Shown: positions 7,751 to 15,785 of the stretch, piece by piece
Numbering within the stretch: position 1 is the first letter of the stretch
How the letters are laid out: every line of letters begins with the position of its first letter
DNA from: Hyphomonas chukchiensis
GTDB lineage: Bacteria > Pseudomonadota > Alphaproteobacteria > Caulobacterales > Hyphomonadaceae
Length of the DNA stretch: 64,000 nt
Direction: 5' to 3'
Assembly: GCF_000682695.1 (NCBI RefSeq)
Contig: NZ_AWFG01000001.1
Coordinates: forward strand, 528,190-592,189
The notes under the pieces: model-generated
The model's input: the letters and a program-made list of their open reading frames with translations, nothing else
Database searches by the model: none
What the model was told of the DNA's origin: nothing
Made by a program: the position numbers and the translations under genes

Positions 7751-8224
7751 CTACCAGACGCCGATATTTTCGGCGCTGGCCCACGGCTCCCTGGGCGCCT
7801 TGCGCTCGCCCTTCTGGAGCAGTTCGACCGAGATACCGTCCGGTGAGCGGATGAAAGCCATGTGGCCATCACGGGGCGGACGGTTGATCGTTACACCCTG
7901 CGCGGCGAGGCGCTCGACGGCTTCGTAGATATCATCGACCATATAGGCAAGGTGGCCGAAATTGCGGCCGCCCTGATAGGCTTCCGGATCCCAATTATAG
8001 GTCAGCTCGACCATGGGAATGTTGACCTGCGTCGGGTTGGCGTCCGGCGCGATGCCGCCGAGGCGCTTCACATCAGCGGGCGAGGCAAGGAAAACCAGCG
8101 TGAACCGGCCCTGCTCGCTGTCGACACGACGCACCTGTTCGAGGCCGAGGCCGTCGCAGTAGAATTTGAGCGCCGCATCGATATCCGCGACGCGCACCAT
8201 CGTGTGCAGGTATTCAATGCTCAA
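7751..8224 (-). CDS. gloA: Lactoylglutathione lyase (glyoxalase I)
   Basis: Methylglyoxal detoxification: converts the methylglyoxal-glutathione hemithioacetal to S-lactoylglutathione. The 157 residues form two VOC half-domains, and the four expected metal ligands sit in the right order: H7, E73, H91 and E134. The reading frame opens with a TTG at 8224 that overlaps the upstream stop (TTGA) and has GGAGG six bases before it; no ATG fits better. It is co-transcribed with the membrane protein gene upstream. It is somewhat longer than E. coli GloA (135) because of a C-terminal tail. Confidence 0.87.
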   Translation of the reverse strand: MSIEYLHTMVRVADIDAALKFYCDGLGLEQVRRVDSEQGRFTLVFLASPADVKRLGGIAPDANPTQVNIPMVELTYNWDPEAYQGGRNFGHLAYMVDDIYEAVERLAAQGVTINRPPRDGHMAFIRSPDGISVELLQKGERKAPREPWASAENIGVW

Positions 8225-8679
8225 GTGAGGCCTCCATTCAGGTCGCGCAAGACCTGTTTCAGATTGGGCGGCATCAGGGCGTAATAGCGCCGCATCGCGA
8301 CCGCGAGCAGCACGATCATGAACGCCATGATGCCAAGGAAAACGGAAAATGTGTGGATCAGCGTGCCGGTCTCGAAAACGGGCGAGCCGCCGGACGCCTG
8401 CCAGAGCAGGCCCCAGACCATGTTGAACGCCGCCACGAAGGGCGCAATCAGGACCGACACGATTGTCGCGCAGACGAAAAAATAGGTCGCCGCGCGCGGG
8501 CCTTCGCTGCGGAGGTAAAGGTCGGTGAATTCGGCGTCCGTGACATCGGCAGGGATTTCACCGGCTTCCTTGCGGGCGGCGAGCACTTCAGGCGCGAAAT
8601 CACGCGCGGATTTCCAGCGCCATGCGAGGTGAGCGCCCCAGGCAAGAAGCGCAACAAAGAGCAGGATCATAGGCAACAT
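8221..8679 (-). CDS. Hypothetical membrane protein
   Basis: A 152-residue protein with hydrophobic segments near 1-18, 70-95 and 110-130, and a charged segment near 20-60 between the first two. I do not recognise a family. It overlaps the glyoxalase gene start by 4 bp and should be co-translated with it; that coupling is the only functional hint. The start is the ATG at 8679. It does not look like a transporter, given its size and only three hydrophobic stretches. Confidence 0.7.
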   Translation of the reverse strand: MLPMILLFVALLAWGAHLAWRWKSARDFAPEVLAARKEAGEIPADVTDAEFTDLYLRSEGPRAATYFFVCATIVSVLIAPFVAAFNMVWGLLWQASGGSPVFETGTLIHTFSVFLGIMAFMIVLLAVAMRRYYALMPPNLKQVLRDLNGGLT

Positions 8680-8734
8680 GGAAAGACTGGCTGGCCCGGG
8701 TCATGCGGCATGGCGCCGTCTACCCAATCGCCTG

Positions 8735-9619
8735 TCAGGCGGCATGGGCGCGTTCATAGGTGAGCATGGCACGTTTGCGGGCCACACCCCAATGATAGTT
8801 ATGGAGACGGCCGTCGGCTGCAAGGGCCCGGTGACAGGGAATGAACCAGCTGATCGGGTTTGCCCCCACTGCGGCGCCCACGGCGCGGGCCGCTTTGGGG
8901 CTGCCCGTCGCGCAGGCAAGCTGGCCATAGGTCTGCGTCGTGCCAGCCGGAATTTCCAGCAGCGCGCGCCAGACCTGGCGCCGGAAAGGCGTGCCATAGA
9001 GCGCGACCGGCAGCGGCTCGCCGGACTCGAACACGCGGCGCGCGAAACGGGCGGCTTCGGCGTCATCACGGCGGATATCGGCGCCTGGATAGCGGGATGT
9101 GAGATCGGCAAAGGCCTGTTGTTCGCCGACACCCTGATGTTCAAAGCCTGTGCGTGTGGGCGCGCCTTCATCGATGAAGCCAAGGGCAACCAGCCCCCGC
9201 TGACCGATCAGCCAGGCCCCTTCGCCAAAGGGTGTCGGCGCCCGGCCGATGGTCAGATCAGCCCCTGCCCCACCGGATTTTGCCTCTCCGGGCGTGAGAC
9301 CTTCATGGGCGATAAAAAGATCGTGAAGGCGGCCGGGGCCCGAGAGACCCGTCTCGAAAGCCGCGTCCAGCACGCTGGCGCCTTCGCGCAGCAGGTCACC
9401 CGCGGCGCCATGAGCGAGGGCGGCCTGAAACTGTTTCGGGCTGACCCCGGCCCAGCGGGTGAATTCGCGCTGGAAATGGCTGGGCGAGAGGTTCATGGCC
9501 GCTGCCACGCTGGCAAGGTCTGGCCAGTCGCGCCACGTGTCGCCGAGATGGTCGAGCGCGCGGGCCATACGCTCATAGGCGATGGCGCGTTCATCAAGGG
9601 GGGTGCGAGTGACTGTCAT
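8735..9619 (-). CDS. Ada-like AraC-HTH plus O6-methylguanine-DNA methyltransferase
   Basis: Suicide DNA-repair protein that transfers the methyl group from O6-methylguanine to its own cysteine. The C-terminal third holds the active-site motif PCHR, preceded by YGQLA and GAAVGANP, all canonical. The N-terminal about 95 residues form an AraC-type helix-turn-helix domain. The zinc/methylphosphotriester domain of E. coli Ada is absent, so the classical methylation switch that turns Ada into an activator is missing. Start taken at ATG 9619 (MTVTRTP) rather than the in-frame 9655. It is divergent from the O-acetylhomoserine sulfhydrylase gene across a 146-base gap. Confidence 0.87.
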   Translation of the reverse strand: MTVTRTPLDERAIAYERMARALDHLGDTWRDWPDLASVAAAMNLSPSHFQREFTRWAGVSPKQFQAALAHGAAGDLLREGASVLDAAFETGLSGPGRLHDLFIAHEGLTPGEAKSGGAGADLTIGRAPTPFGEGAWLIGQRGLVALGFIDEGAPTRTGFEHQGVGEQQAFADLTSRYPGADIRRDDAEAARFARRVFESGEPLPVALYGTPFRRQVWRALLEIPAGTTQTYGQLACATGSPKAARAVGAAVGANPISWFIPCHRALAADGRLHNYHWGVARKRAMLTYERAHAA

Positions 9620-9765
9620 GAGGCCAATGTGCCTTGCGCGAACCGGGGCTGCCACCCGTTTCTTGCGCTGCGACCCGCTGAACCGAGCTTTTAGCTTCTA
9701 TGCCTGTGCAGATGCCGACAAAGCGCTACAAGACACGCAAACACTATCCAGACAGGGAGATGAAG

Positions 9766-11076
9766 ATGACCCAGGGCTTTTCAACACGCGCCATCCATGC
9801 GGGAGCGGCGCCGGATCCGGTTTCCGGATCGCGCGCCCAGCCGATCCACCAGACAACCAGCTTTGTCTTCCGCGATGCCGCGCACGCCGCAAACCTGTTT
9901 GCGCTGCAGGAGTTCGGCAACATCTATACCCGTCTCGGCAACCCGACGACCGGCGCGCTGGAAGCCCGTATCGCCGACCTTGAAGGCGGCACGATGGGTG
10001 TTGCGACGGCCTCGGGCCACGCGGCGCAGCTGCTGGCCTTCCATGTGCTGATGGAGCCCGGCGCGAATATCGTTGCCGCGCGACAGCTCTATGGCGGCTC
10101 GATCAACCAGCTCTCGCACGCATTCAAGAAGTTTGGCTGGGGTGTGACATTCGTCGATATCGACGATGTCGCGGCGTTCGAAGCGGCGATTGACGACAAG
10201 ACGCGCGTCATTTTCACGGAAAGCCTCGCCAATCCGGGCGGTCTCGTCACCGACATGAAGGCGATTGCCGCGATCGCGAAGCGTCATGGCCTGCCCTACA
10301 TGGTCGATAATACGATGGCCTCGCCTTATCTGTGCCGTCCGCTGGAGCATGGCGCCAATATCATCGTGGAGAGCCTGACCAAGTTCATCGGCGGCCATGG
10401 AAACTCGATTGGCGGCATGGTGATCGATGGCGGCAATTTCGACTGGCTGGCCCACAAGGACAAGTTCCCGACCATGGCCAGCCCGCAATCCTATTACAAC
10501 GACATGGTGTTCGGAGAAGCTTTCGGCGCCCTGCCGCTGGGCCCGGACGGCACCAATGTGAACATTGCCTTTGCCATCGCCGCGCGAGCCTTCTCCCTGC
10601 GCGACCTTGGCCCGGCCATGTCGCCGATGAATGCCTTCCTGATCATGACAGGCTGCGAGACGCTGCCGCTGCGCATGGAGCGCCATTGTGCCAATGCGCT
10701 GAAAGTGGCGACCCATCTGCAGGGCCATGAAAAGGTGAGTTGGGTGCGCTATGCCGGCCTCGCGGGCGACCCGCACAATGACCGCGCCAAAACCTACCTG
10801 CCCAGGGGCGCCGGCGCCGTATTCACCTTCGGCCTGAAGGGCGGTCATGAGGCGGGCGTGAAGCTGGTGGAAGGCGTGAAACTGTTCAGCCATCTCGCCA
10901 ATATCGGCGACACGCGCTCGCTGATCATTCACCCGGCGTCAACCACGCACAGCCAGCTGACCGATACGCAGAAAACCGCCGCAGGCGCTGCGCCCGACAC
11001 GGTTCGCCTGTCGGTCGGGATCGAGGATGCTGCTGATATCATTGCAGATCTCGACCAGGCACTGTCAGCGCTGTAG
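9766..11076 (+). CDS. O-acetylhomoserine aminocarboxypropyltransferase (sulfhydrylase)
   Basis: PLP enzyme of the Cys/Met-metabolism family that makes homocysteine from O-acetyl-homoserine and sulfide. It has 436 residues, the long form typical of MetY/MetZ-like sulfhydrylases. The PLP lysine is K206 in ESLTKFIGGHG. TRLGNPT near 55-61, the SGHAAQLLAF stretch near 83-92 and DNTMASPYLCRP near 181-192 are family landmarks. I chose ATG 9766 because AGGGAG sits about seven bases before it, while ATG 9760 is too close. Upstream I find no SAM riboswitch that I could recognise. Confidence 0.87.
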   Translation: MTQGFSTRAIHAGAAPDPVSGSRAQPIHQTTSFVFRDAAHAANLFALQEFGNIYTRLGNPTTGALEARIADLEGGTMGVATASGHAAQLLAFHVLMEPGANIVAARQLYGGSINQLSHAFKKFGWGVTFVDIDDVAAFEAAIDDKTRVIFTESLANPGGLVTDMKAIAAIAKRHGLPYMVDNTMASPYLCRPLEHGANIIVESLTKFIGGHGNSIGGMVIDGGNFDWLAHKDKFPTMASPQSYYNDMVFGEAFGALPLGPDGTNVNIAFAIAARAFSLRDLGPAMSPMNAFLIMTGCETLPLRMERHCANALKVATHLQGHEKVSWVRYAGLAGDPHNDRAKTYLPRGAGAVFTFGLKGGHEAGVKLVEGVKLFSHLANIGDTRSLIIHPASTTHSQLTDTQKTAAGAAPDTVRLSVGIEDAADIIADLDQALSAL

Positions 11077-11154
11077 CGGCCAAGAAAAGCCTTCCCTGTT
11101 TGTCTGAACGCCTGCAATGTAAATGTTTGGCCACACTGGGGAGGCAATCAGCCC

Positions 11155-12102
11155 ATGGCAGACGCCCGCAGCATCATCCTGCATGAATACCCAACCTCTC
11201 CCTTCGCGGAGAAGGTTCGCCTGACGCTGAAACTGAAGAACCTCGCCTATTCGCGCGTGGAGATTCCGGTGATCATGCCGCGGCCGGACCTGATGCCGCT
11301 GACGGGTGGCTATCGCCGCACGCCGGTGATGCAGATCGGCGCAGACGTGTATTGCGACACGGCGATCATCCTGCGCGAACTGGAGGCGCGGTTCGCGACG
11401 GTTTCGCTGCGCACACCGGGCCATGAGGGCCTTGGCCAGATGGTGGCGGGCTGGGCGGATTCGCGCTGGTTCCAGTCGTCCGTCGCAATCATCTTCGGTG
11501 AGCGGGCCGATACGGTGCCCGAAGCCTTCAAGAAAGACCGCGAGGCGCTTTCAGGCCGACCGTTCGATACCGAAGGCATGAAACGGGTGGCCCCCATGAT
11601 GCGCGACCAGTGGCGCGCGCGGCTGATGCTGATTGAAGAGCGCCTGCAGGCCGGCAAGGGCGCTGGGGCGGGCATTTACCTGATCGGCGCCAAGCCCGGA
11701 TTTGTCGACGTCCATGCCTACATGAATGTCTGGTTCATGATGAATACGGTGCCGGAATTTGCCAATGAATGCCTCGAGAACGCGCCGCTGACACGCGCCT
11801 GGTATGACCGGCTGACCGAGACGGAAGGCCAGGAACCCGAAACGATCACGTCGGCTGAAGCGCTTGCCATCGGCAAGGCCGCCGCTCCGCGTCTTGTCTC
11901 CGCAACGACGAAGAGCGAGCCTCAGGGCTTTTCACCGGGAGACCCGGTCGCCGTTGCGCCCGACGATTATGGTCAGGTCTGGGTGGAAGGCGAACTCGTG
12001 CATGCAGATGCGCAGCGCATCATCCTGCAGCGCACGTCACCGGAAGCCGAGACAATCCACGTCCACTTCCCGCGCGCAGGATTCCTGGTGCGCCGGGTCT
12101 GA
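11155..12102 (+). CDS. Glutathione S-transferase family protein with C-terminal beta extension
   Basis: A 315-residue protein. The first 80 residues are a thioredoxin-like GST N-domain (SPFAEKVRLTLKLKNL, then the cis-proline region TPVMQIG and DTAIILREL), followed by an all-helical GST C-domain to about 235. The last about 70 residues (from SPGDPVAV) look beta-rich and are not part of a normal GST; I have the impression that similar tails occur in a proteobacterial GST subgroup. GGGGAGG lies ten bases before the ATG. The substrate is unknown. A bidirectional terminator follows. Confidence 0.8.
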   Translation: MADARSIILHEYPTSPFAEKVRLTLKLKNLAYSRVEIPVIMPRPDLMPLTGGYRRTPVMQIGADVYCDTAIILRELEARFATVSLRTPGHEGLGQMVAGWADSRWFQSSVAIIFGERADTVPEAFKKDREALSGRPFDTEGMKRVAPMMRDQWRARLMLIEERLQAGKGAGAGIYLIGAKPGFVDVHAYMNVWFMMNTVPEFANECLENAPLTRAWYDRLTETEGQEPETITSAEALAIGKAAAPRLVSATTKSEPQGFSPGDPVAVAPDDYGQVWVEGELVHADAQRIILQRTSPEAETIHVHFPRAGFLVRRV

Positions 12103-12127
12103 TCGTTTCCAGTTAACCGCCAAAGAA

Positions 12128-12156
12128 AAACGCCGCCCTCTTTCGGGGGCGGCGTT
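12128..12156. terminator. Bidirectional rho-independent terminator
   Basis: An 11-bp perfect stem, AAACGCCGCCC (12128-12138) and GGGCGGCGTTT (12146-12156), lies between the convergent GST and TonB-receptor genes. A-rich sequence on the left and T-rich sequence on the right give a usable U-tract in both directions. Confidence 0.85.
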
Positions 12157-12180
12157 TGATTGTAGACGGATTTTCCGGGA

Positions 12181-14688
12181 CTAGAACTTCACGCCAGCCT
12201 TGACGTACACGAAGCGGCCCGAGCTGCCGTAAGGAATGTAACCGGAGAACGGCGTGTTGCCGGTGCCGTTCTGCGAAGCAGGTGCCGGATCGCCGTACTC
12301 GTCGAACACGTTGTCCGCACCGACCGACAGTGTCACACGCTCGTTCCAGGTGTAACGGCCCTCGATGTCGAGGAGCGTGTTTGGATCGATGTTGTAATCG
12401 TTTGCCGGGTTGGAGCTAGGCACCAGCACTTCGCCGTAGCGAATGGCACGGAGCGTTGCACCGAACGGACCACGCTCCCAGTCAAGCGAAGCGGTGAACT
12501 TGTCCTTCGGCGTACCTTCTTCAAGTGTCAGCACGTTCACGCGGCCAAACAGGACCGGGTTCGACGGCAGGGCCGTCAGCTGCGGGATGTCCGGCACAGC
12601 CGTCACGTCCGTCTTGTTGAAGTTCGCACCGAGCGTGGCATTGAAGCGGCCGATTTCGGTTTCCGGGAAGGCATAGTTCGCCACAATGTCCACACCGGAA
12701 GTTTCGGTGTCGACACCGTTGAGGAAGAAGCGACCGCCGCCCGAGCCGATGAAGCCCTGGCTGACAAGATAGTCACGCACGTCCTGCGAGGTGAGGTTTT
12801 CCGACAGAACGATCCGGTCGTTCACATCGATACGGTAGGCATCGACGGTCACGTTGAGCGGACCGTTACGGAACACGGCGCCGATCGAGTAGTTGACCGA
12901 GTTCTCGGCATCGAGATCTTTCGCACCCAGGGCCTGGGCGATCGGATCCGTGACCGGGAAGGTCGTGATGTCGAAGGGCACACCGTTGATGAAGTTCGTC
13001 GACGTTGTTGCAAAGTATTGCTGCTGCAGGGACGGCGCACGGAAGCCGTTCTGGACCGAGCCACGCAGTGCGAACATGTCGTTGAAGTCATAACGGGCAG
13101 CCAGCTTGCCGGTGACCGTTTCGCCAAAGTCCGAATAGGACTCGACGCGCACGGCGCCGGAAACGAGCAGGGCATCAGTCACGTTGGCTTCGAGGTCGAC
13201 ATAGGCGCCGACAGCTGTGCGGTCCTCGTCAACTTCGTTGGCCGGACGGAAGCCAGGGAACACCTGAGCGCCGGACGCCGTTGCGCCGCCGTTGCCCAGC
13301 AGGACGCCGCCATTGCGGTAGCTGTCTGGCTCACCTGCGTTGATCTCGTACATTTCCTGACGGGCTTCGAGACCCCAGGCGACGTTGAGATCAGACGCAA
13401 GACCATCAACCGCAAAGCCTTTGACGGCGGATAGGTTGGCCACGACCTGGCTGTATTTGAAGCCACCGGCATCAAACGACGTCTTAGAGGCCGTACCGAG
13501 AGAACGGTTGAGCGTATTCTCGATGGTGAACTGCATCTCGTTCGAACCGTAGACGAGCGAGGCATCCATGTCCCAACCAGCCATCTCGAAGCGGGCACCG
13601 CCAGCCACAGACGCGTCGGTGGTTTCAGGCGAGATCAGCGGCAGGAAGCCGTTCGGATAGATCTCGATAACATTTCGGTCGTCGAGGGCCCGACGATAGA
13701 AGCCTGCAGACGTCGTGTCACGATCCTGATAGCTGGCCCAGCCATACAGCTCGACGCCATTGTTGAGGTTGTAGCCGGCATTACCGAACAGGGTGATCTG
13801 CTCAAGTTCAGGCTCACCCGTCCAGGCGTTGAAACGATTGATTTCAGCTTCGCCCGGGGAATAGTTGCCGCCCGTATCGGTTGGATACTGCTGACGCACA
13901 TCGAAACCCGAACGCTCCGTATGCTGCTGGTCCTTGTATTCTGCCGAAACGGTCAGGAAGCCGTCTTCGCCGAGCTGGAAGCCTTTCCAGCCGGACAGCG
14001 TGACGACATGGCCGTCGGAACGCTCACGGGAAATCTCGCCGCTGGCTGGGACCGTCACGCCAAGGCCCGTGGCCGGTGTGTTGACGGGCACAGTGTACTC
14101 GGTTTCGCGCCAGCCATAGCTGACCTCGGCCGCGCCACCTTCGGCCGCTTCACGCAGGTTGACGTTGATCACGCCGGCAATGGCATCAGAGCCGTACTGG
14201 GCCGATGCACCGTCGCGCAGGACTTCAATGCCGGAAACAGCGAGCGTCGGGATCGTGTTGAGGTCGACCGCCGATGTGCCGCGACCGATCGAGCCGTTGA
14301 CGTTGACGAGCGAAGCCATGTGACGACGCTTGCCGTTGACGAGCACGAGGGTCTGGTCAGGGCCGAGGCCGCGCAGCGTTGCCGGACGAACCGAGTCCGT
14401 ACCGTCATTGAGCGCAGGGCGAGGGAAGTTGAAGGATGGGAGCTGGACCGACAGGGCCTGGTTCAGTTCGCCAATACCGATTTTCTCGAGCGTGGCAGAC
14501 GACACAACGTCGACAGCAACGGCCGTATCGAGTGCGGAACGGTTGGCAACACGTGTGCCGAGCGTAACGACCGTCTCGAGCTGGCGGTCCGCCTCGGGCG
14601 CCGTCTCTTCCTGGGCGATCGCAGGTGCTGTGATGGATGCGATGACAGCTGCAGCGGCAGCCGTACGCAGAACAGTTTTAAACTGCAC
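12181..14688 (-). CDS. TonB-dependent receptor
   Basis: Outer-membrane beta-barrel transporter of 835 residues, energised by TonB-ExbBD. The N-terminus is a signal peptide (about 1-25, ending ITAPAIA), followed by a TonB-box-like ETVVTLGTR, a plug domain with LRGLGPDQTLVLVNGKRR and EVLRDGASAQYGSDAIAGVI, and a barrel ending in an aromatic residue (VYVKAGVKF). The start is a GTG at 14688: it gives a clean signal peptide and has AGGAGG nine bases upstream. A longer frame back to 14802 has neither. The substrate is unknown; no siderophore or sugar-utilisation genes are adjacent. Confidence 0.92.
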   Translation of the reverse strand: MQFKTVLRTAAAAAVIASITAPAIAQEETAPEADRQLETVVTLGTRVANRSALDTAVAVDVVSSATLEKIGIGELNQALSVQLPSFNFPRPALNDGTDSVRPATLRGLGPDQTLVLVNGKRRHMASLVNVNGSIGRGTSAVDLNTIPTLAVSGIEVLRDGASAQYGSDAIAGVINVNLREAAEGGAAEVSYGWRETEYTVPVNTPATGLGVTVPASGEISRERSDGHVVTLSGWKGFQLGEDGFLTVSAEYKDQQHTERSGFDVRQQYPTDTGGNYSPGEAEINRFNAWTGEPELEQITLFGNAGYNLNNGVELYGWASYQDRDTTSAGFYRRALDDRNVIEIYPNGFLPLISPETTDASVAGGARFEMAGWDMDASLVYGSNEMQFTIENTLNRSLGTASKTSFDAGGFKYSQVVANLSAVKGFAVDGLASDLNVAWGLEARQEMYEINAGEPDSYRNGGVLLGNGGATASGAQVFPGFRPANEVDEDRTAVGAYVDLEANVTDALLVSGAVRVESYSDFGETVTGKLAARYDFNDMFALRGSVQNGFRAPSLQQQYFATTSTNFINGVPFDITTFPVTDPIAQALGAKDLDAENSVNYSIGAVFRNGPLNVTVDAYRIDVNDRIVLSENLTSQDVRDYLVSQGFIGSGGGRFFLNGVDTETSGVDIVANYAFPETEIGRFNATLGANFNKTDVTAVPDIPQLTALPSNPVLFGRVNVLTLEEGTPKDKFTASLDWERGPFGATLRAIRYGEVLVPSSNPANDYNIDPNTLLDIEGRYTWNERVTLSVGADNVFDEYGDPAPASQNGTGNTPFSGYIPYGSSGRFVYVKAGVKF

Positions 14689-14839
14689 GATAGTAGTCCT
14701 CCTTGACCAAACGTGGTTCCCGCCATTGAGAGACCACTTGAAGCTTACCCGGCTTTGGGCTTTGAATTCTAAACAGAGAGTGGACATCCCCCGATAAATC
14801 ACAAGTGGACGTAGCGTTTTCCGCCGGGCATGTTGTAAT

Positions 14840-14857
14840 TATGACACTCCTGTCATA
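14840..14857. promoter_or_regulatory. Perfect inverted repeat TATGACA-N4-TGTCATA, candidate operator
   Basis: A 7-bp perfect palindrome (14840-14846 and 14851-14857) with a 4-bp spacer lies about 20 bases upstream of the ATG of the SDR gene and 152 bases upstream of the divergent TonB-receptor start. Its position overlaps where the SDR promoter or leader should be. The 189-base intergenic region also holds the receptor's long leader. The regulator is unknown and none is encoded next to it. Confidence 0.45.
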
Positions 14858-14877
14858 CTCACGCGAAAGTATCTCCG

Positions 14878-15690
14878 ATGGCACGAAGACTTTGTCTGAT
14901 CACGGGCGCCTCAGCAGGTATCGGCGCCGAGTTTGCCCGTCAGTATGCGGCGCTTGGCTGGGACCTGGCGCTGACAGCGCGCCGTACCGACCGGCTTGAG
15001 GCCCTGGCCAAGGAGCTGGAGACCACCCACGGTATATCCGCCATCACCATTGCGGAAGACCTTGCCCGTCCCGAAGCGGTCGATGCGATCCTTGCGGCGC
15101 TGGCGGCCAAGGATCGTCATGTCGACGCCCTTGTGAACAATGCCGGCTATGGCCTGCCGGGCACATTCTTCAATACATCCTGGGAAGAGCAGGCGGCTTT
15201 CATACGCGTGCTGTACACCGCGCCGGTCGAACTGACCCACAAGATCCTGCCCGGCATGGCGGAGCGTGGCTATGGCCGTATCATCAACGTCGCCTCTCTC
15301 GCCGGCTATGCGGCGGGTAGCGCCGGGCATACGCTCTATGCCAGCGTCAAGGCGGCGATGATCAAGTTCTCCGAAAGCCTCAATGCCGAATGCGTCGCCA
15401 CGGGACAGGCCGATATCCACTGCACGGCGCTCTGCCCCGGCTTCACCTGGAGCGAGTTCCACGATGTGAACGGCACGCGCGAAGACACGAACAAGATGCC
15501 GAAATGGATGTGGATGGAGGCAGCCCCCGTGGTGAAGGCGGGGATCGACGCGGTCAATCGCGGCCAGCCGGTTGTCGTGCCCGGCGGCGCCAACAAGGCA
15601 CTGGCCACGCTCACACGCATTCTTCCAGAACCGCTTGGGCGGGCCATGGTCCGCGCCCAGTCCAAACGCTATCGGCGGATGGACACGTAA
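14878..15690 (+). CDS. SDR family oxidoreductase
   Basis: Classical short-chain dehydrogenase of 270 residues. The nucleotide-binding motif TGASAGIG is at 9-16, NNAG follows near residue 87, and the catalytic serine (NVASLAG) and YxxxK (LYASVKA) are present, so the enzyme should be active with NAD(P). The substrate is unknown. It is the first gene downstream of a perfect palindrome and reads toward the methylsuccinyl-CoA dehydrogenase gene 95 bases further on. The ribosome site is weak (GAAAG). Confidence 0.88.
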   Translation: MARRLCLITGASAGIGAEFARQYAALGWDLALTARRTDRLEALAKELETTHGISAITIAEDLARPEAVDAILAALAAKDRHVDALVNNAGYGLPGTFFNTSWEEQAAFIRVLYTAPVELTHKILPGMAERGYGRIINVASLAGYAAGSAGHTLYASVKAAMIKFSESLNAECVATGQADIHCTALCPGFTWSEFHDVNGTREDTNKMPKWMWMEAAPVVKAGIDAVNRGQPVVVPGGANKALATLTRILPEPLGRAMVRAQSKRYRRMDT

Positions 15691-15785
15691 GGGCGGCCTG
15701 CGTTGTTGCACCGCACAATCTTGCCATGACTCTTGCCTGTATCGCACTATACTAAGCAAAACGACCAAAGATCGTGGAGGATATT

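Noticed and set aside
9620..9765. Possible SAM riboswitch before the sulfhydrylase gene
   Set aside because: I looked for the SAM-II core and other known alphaproteobacterial SAM motifs and could not find them; a covariance-model scan would decide.
15721..15755. TATACT as -10 box for mcd
   Set aside because: No -35 hexamer lies at 16-18 bases; the closest TTGCCA is 21 bases away.
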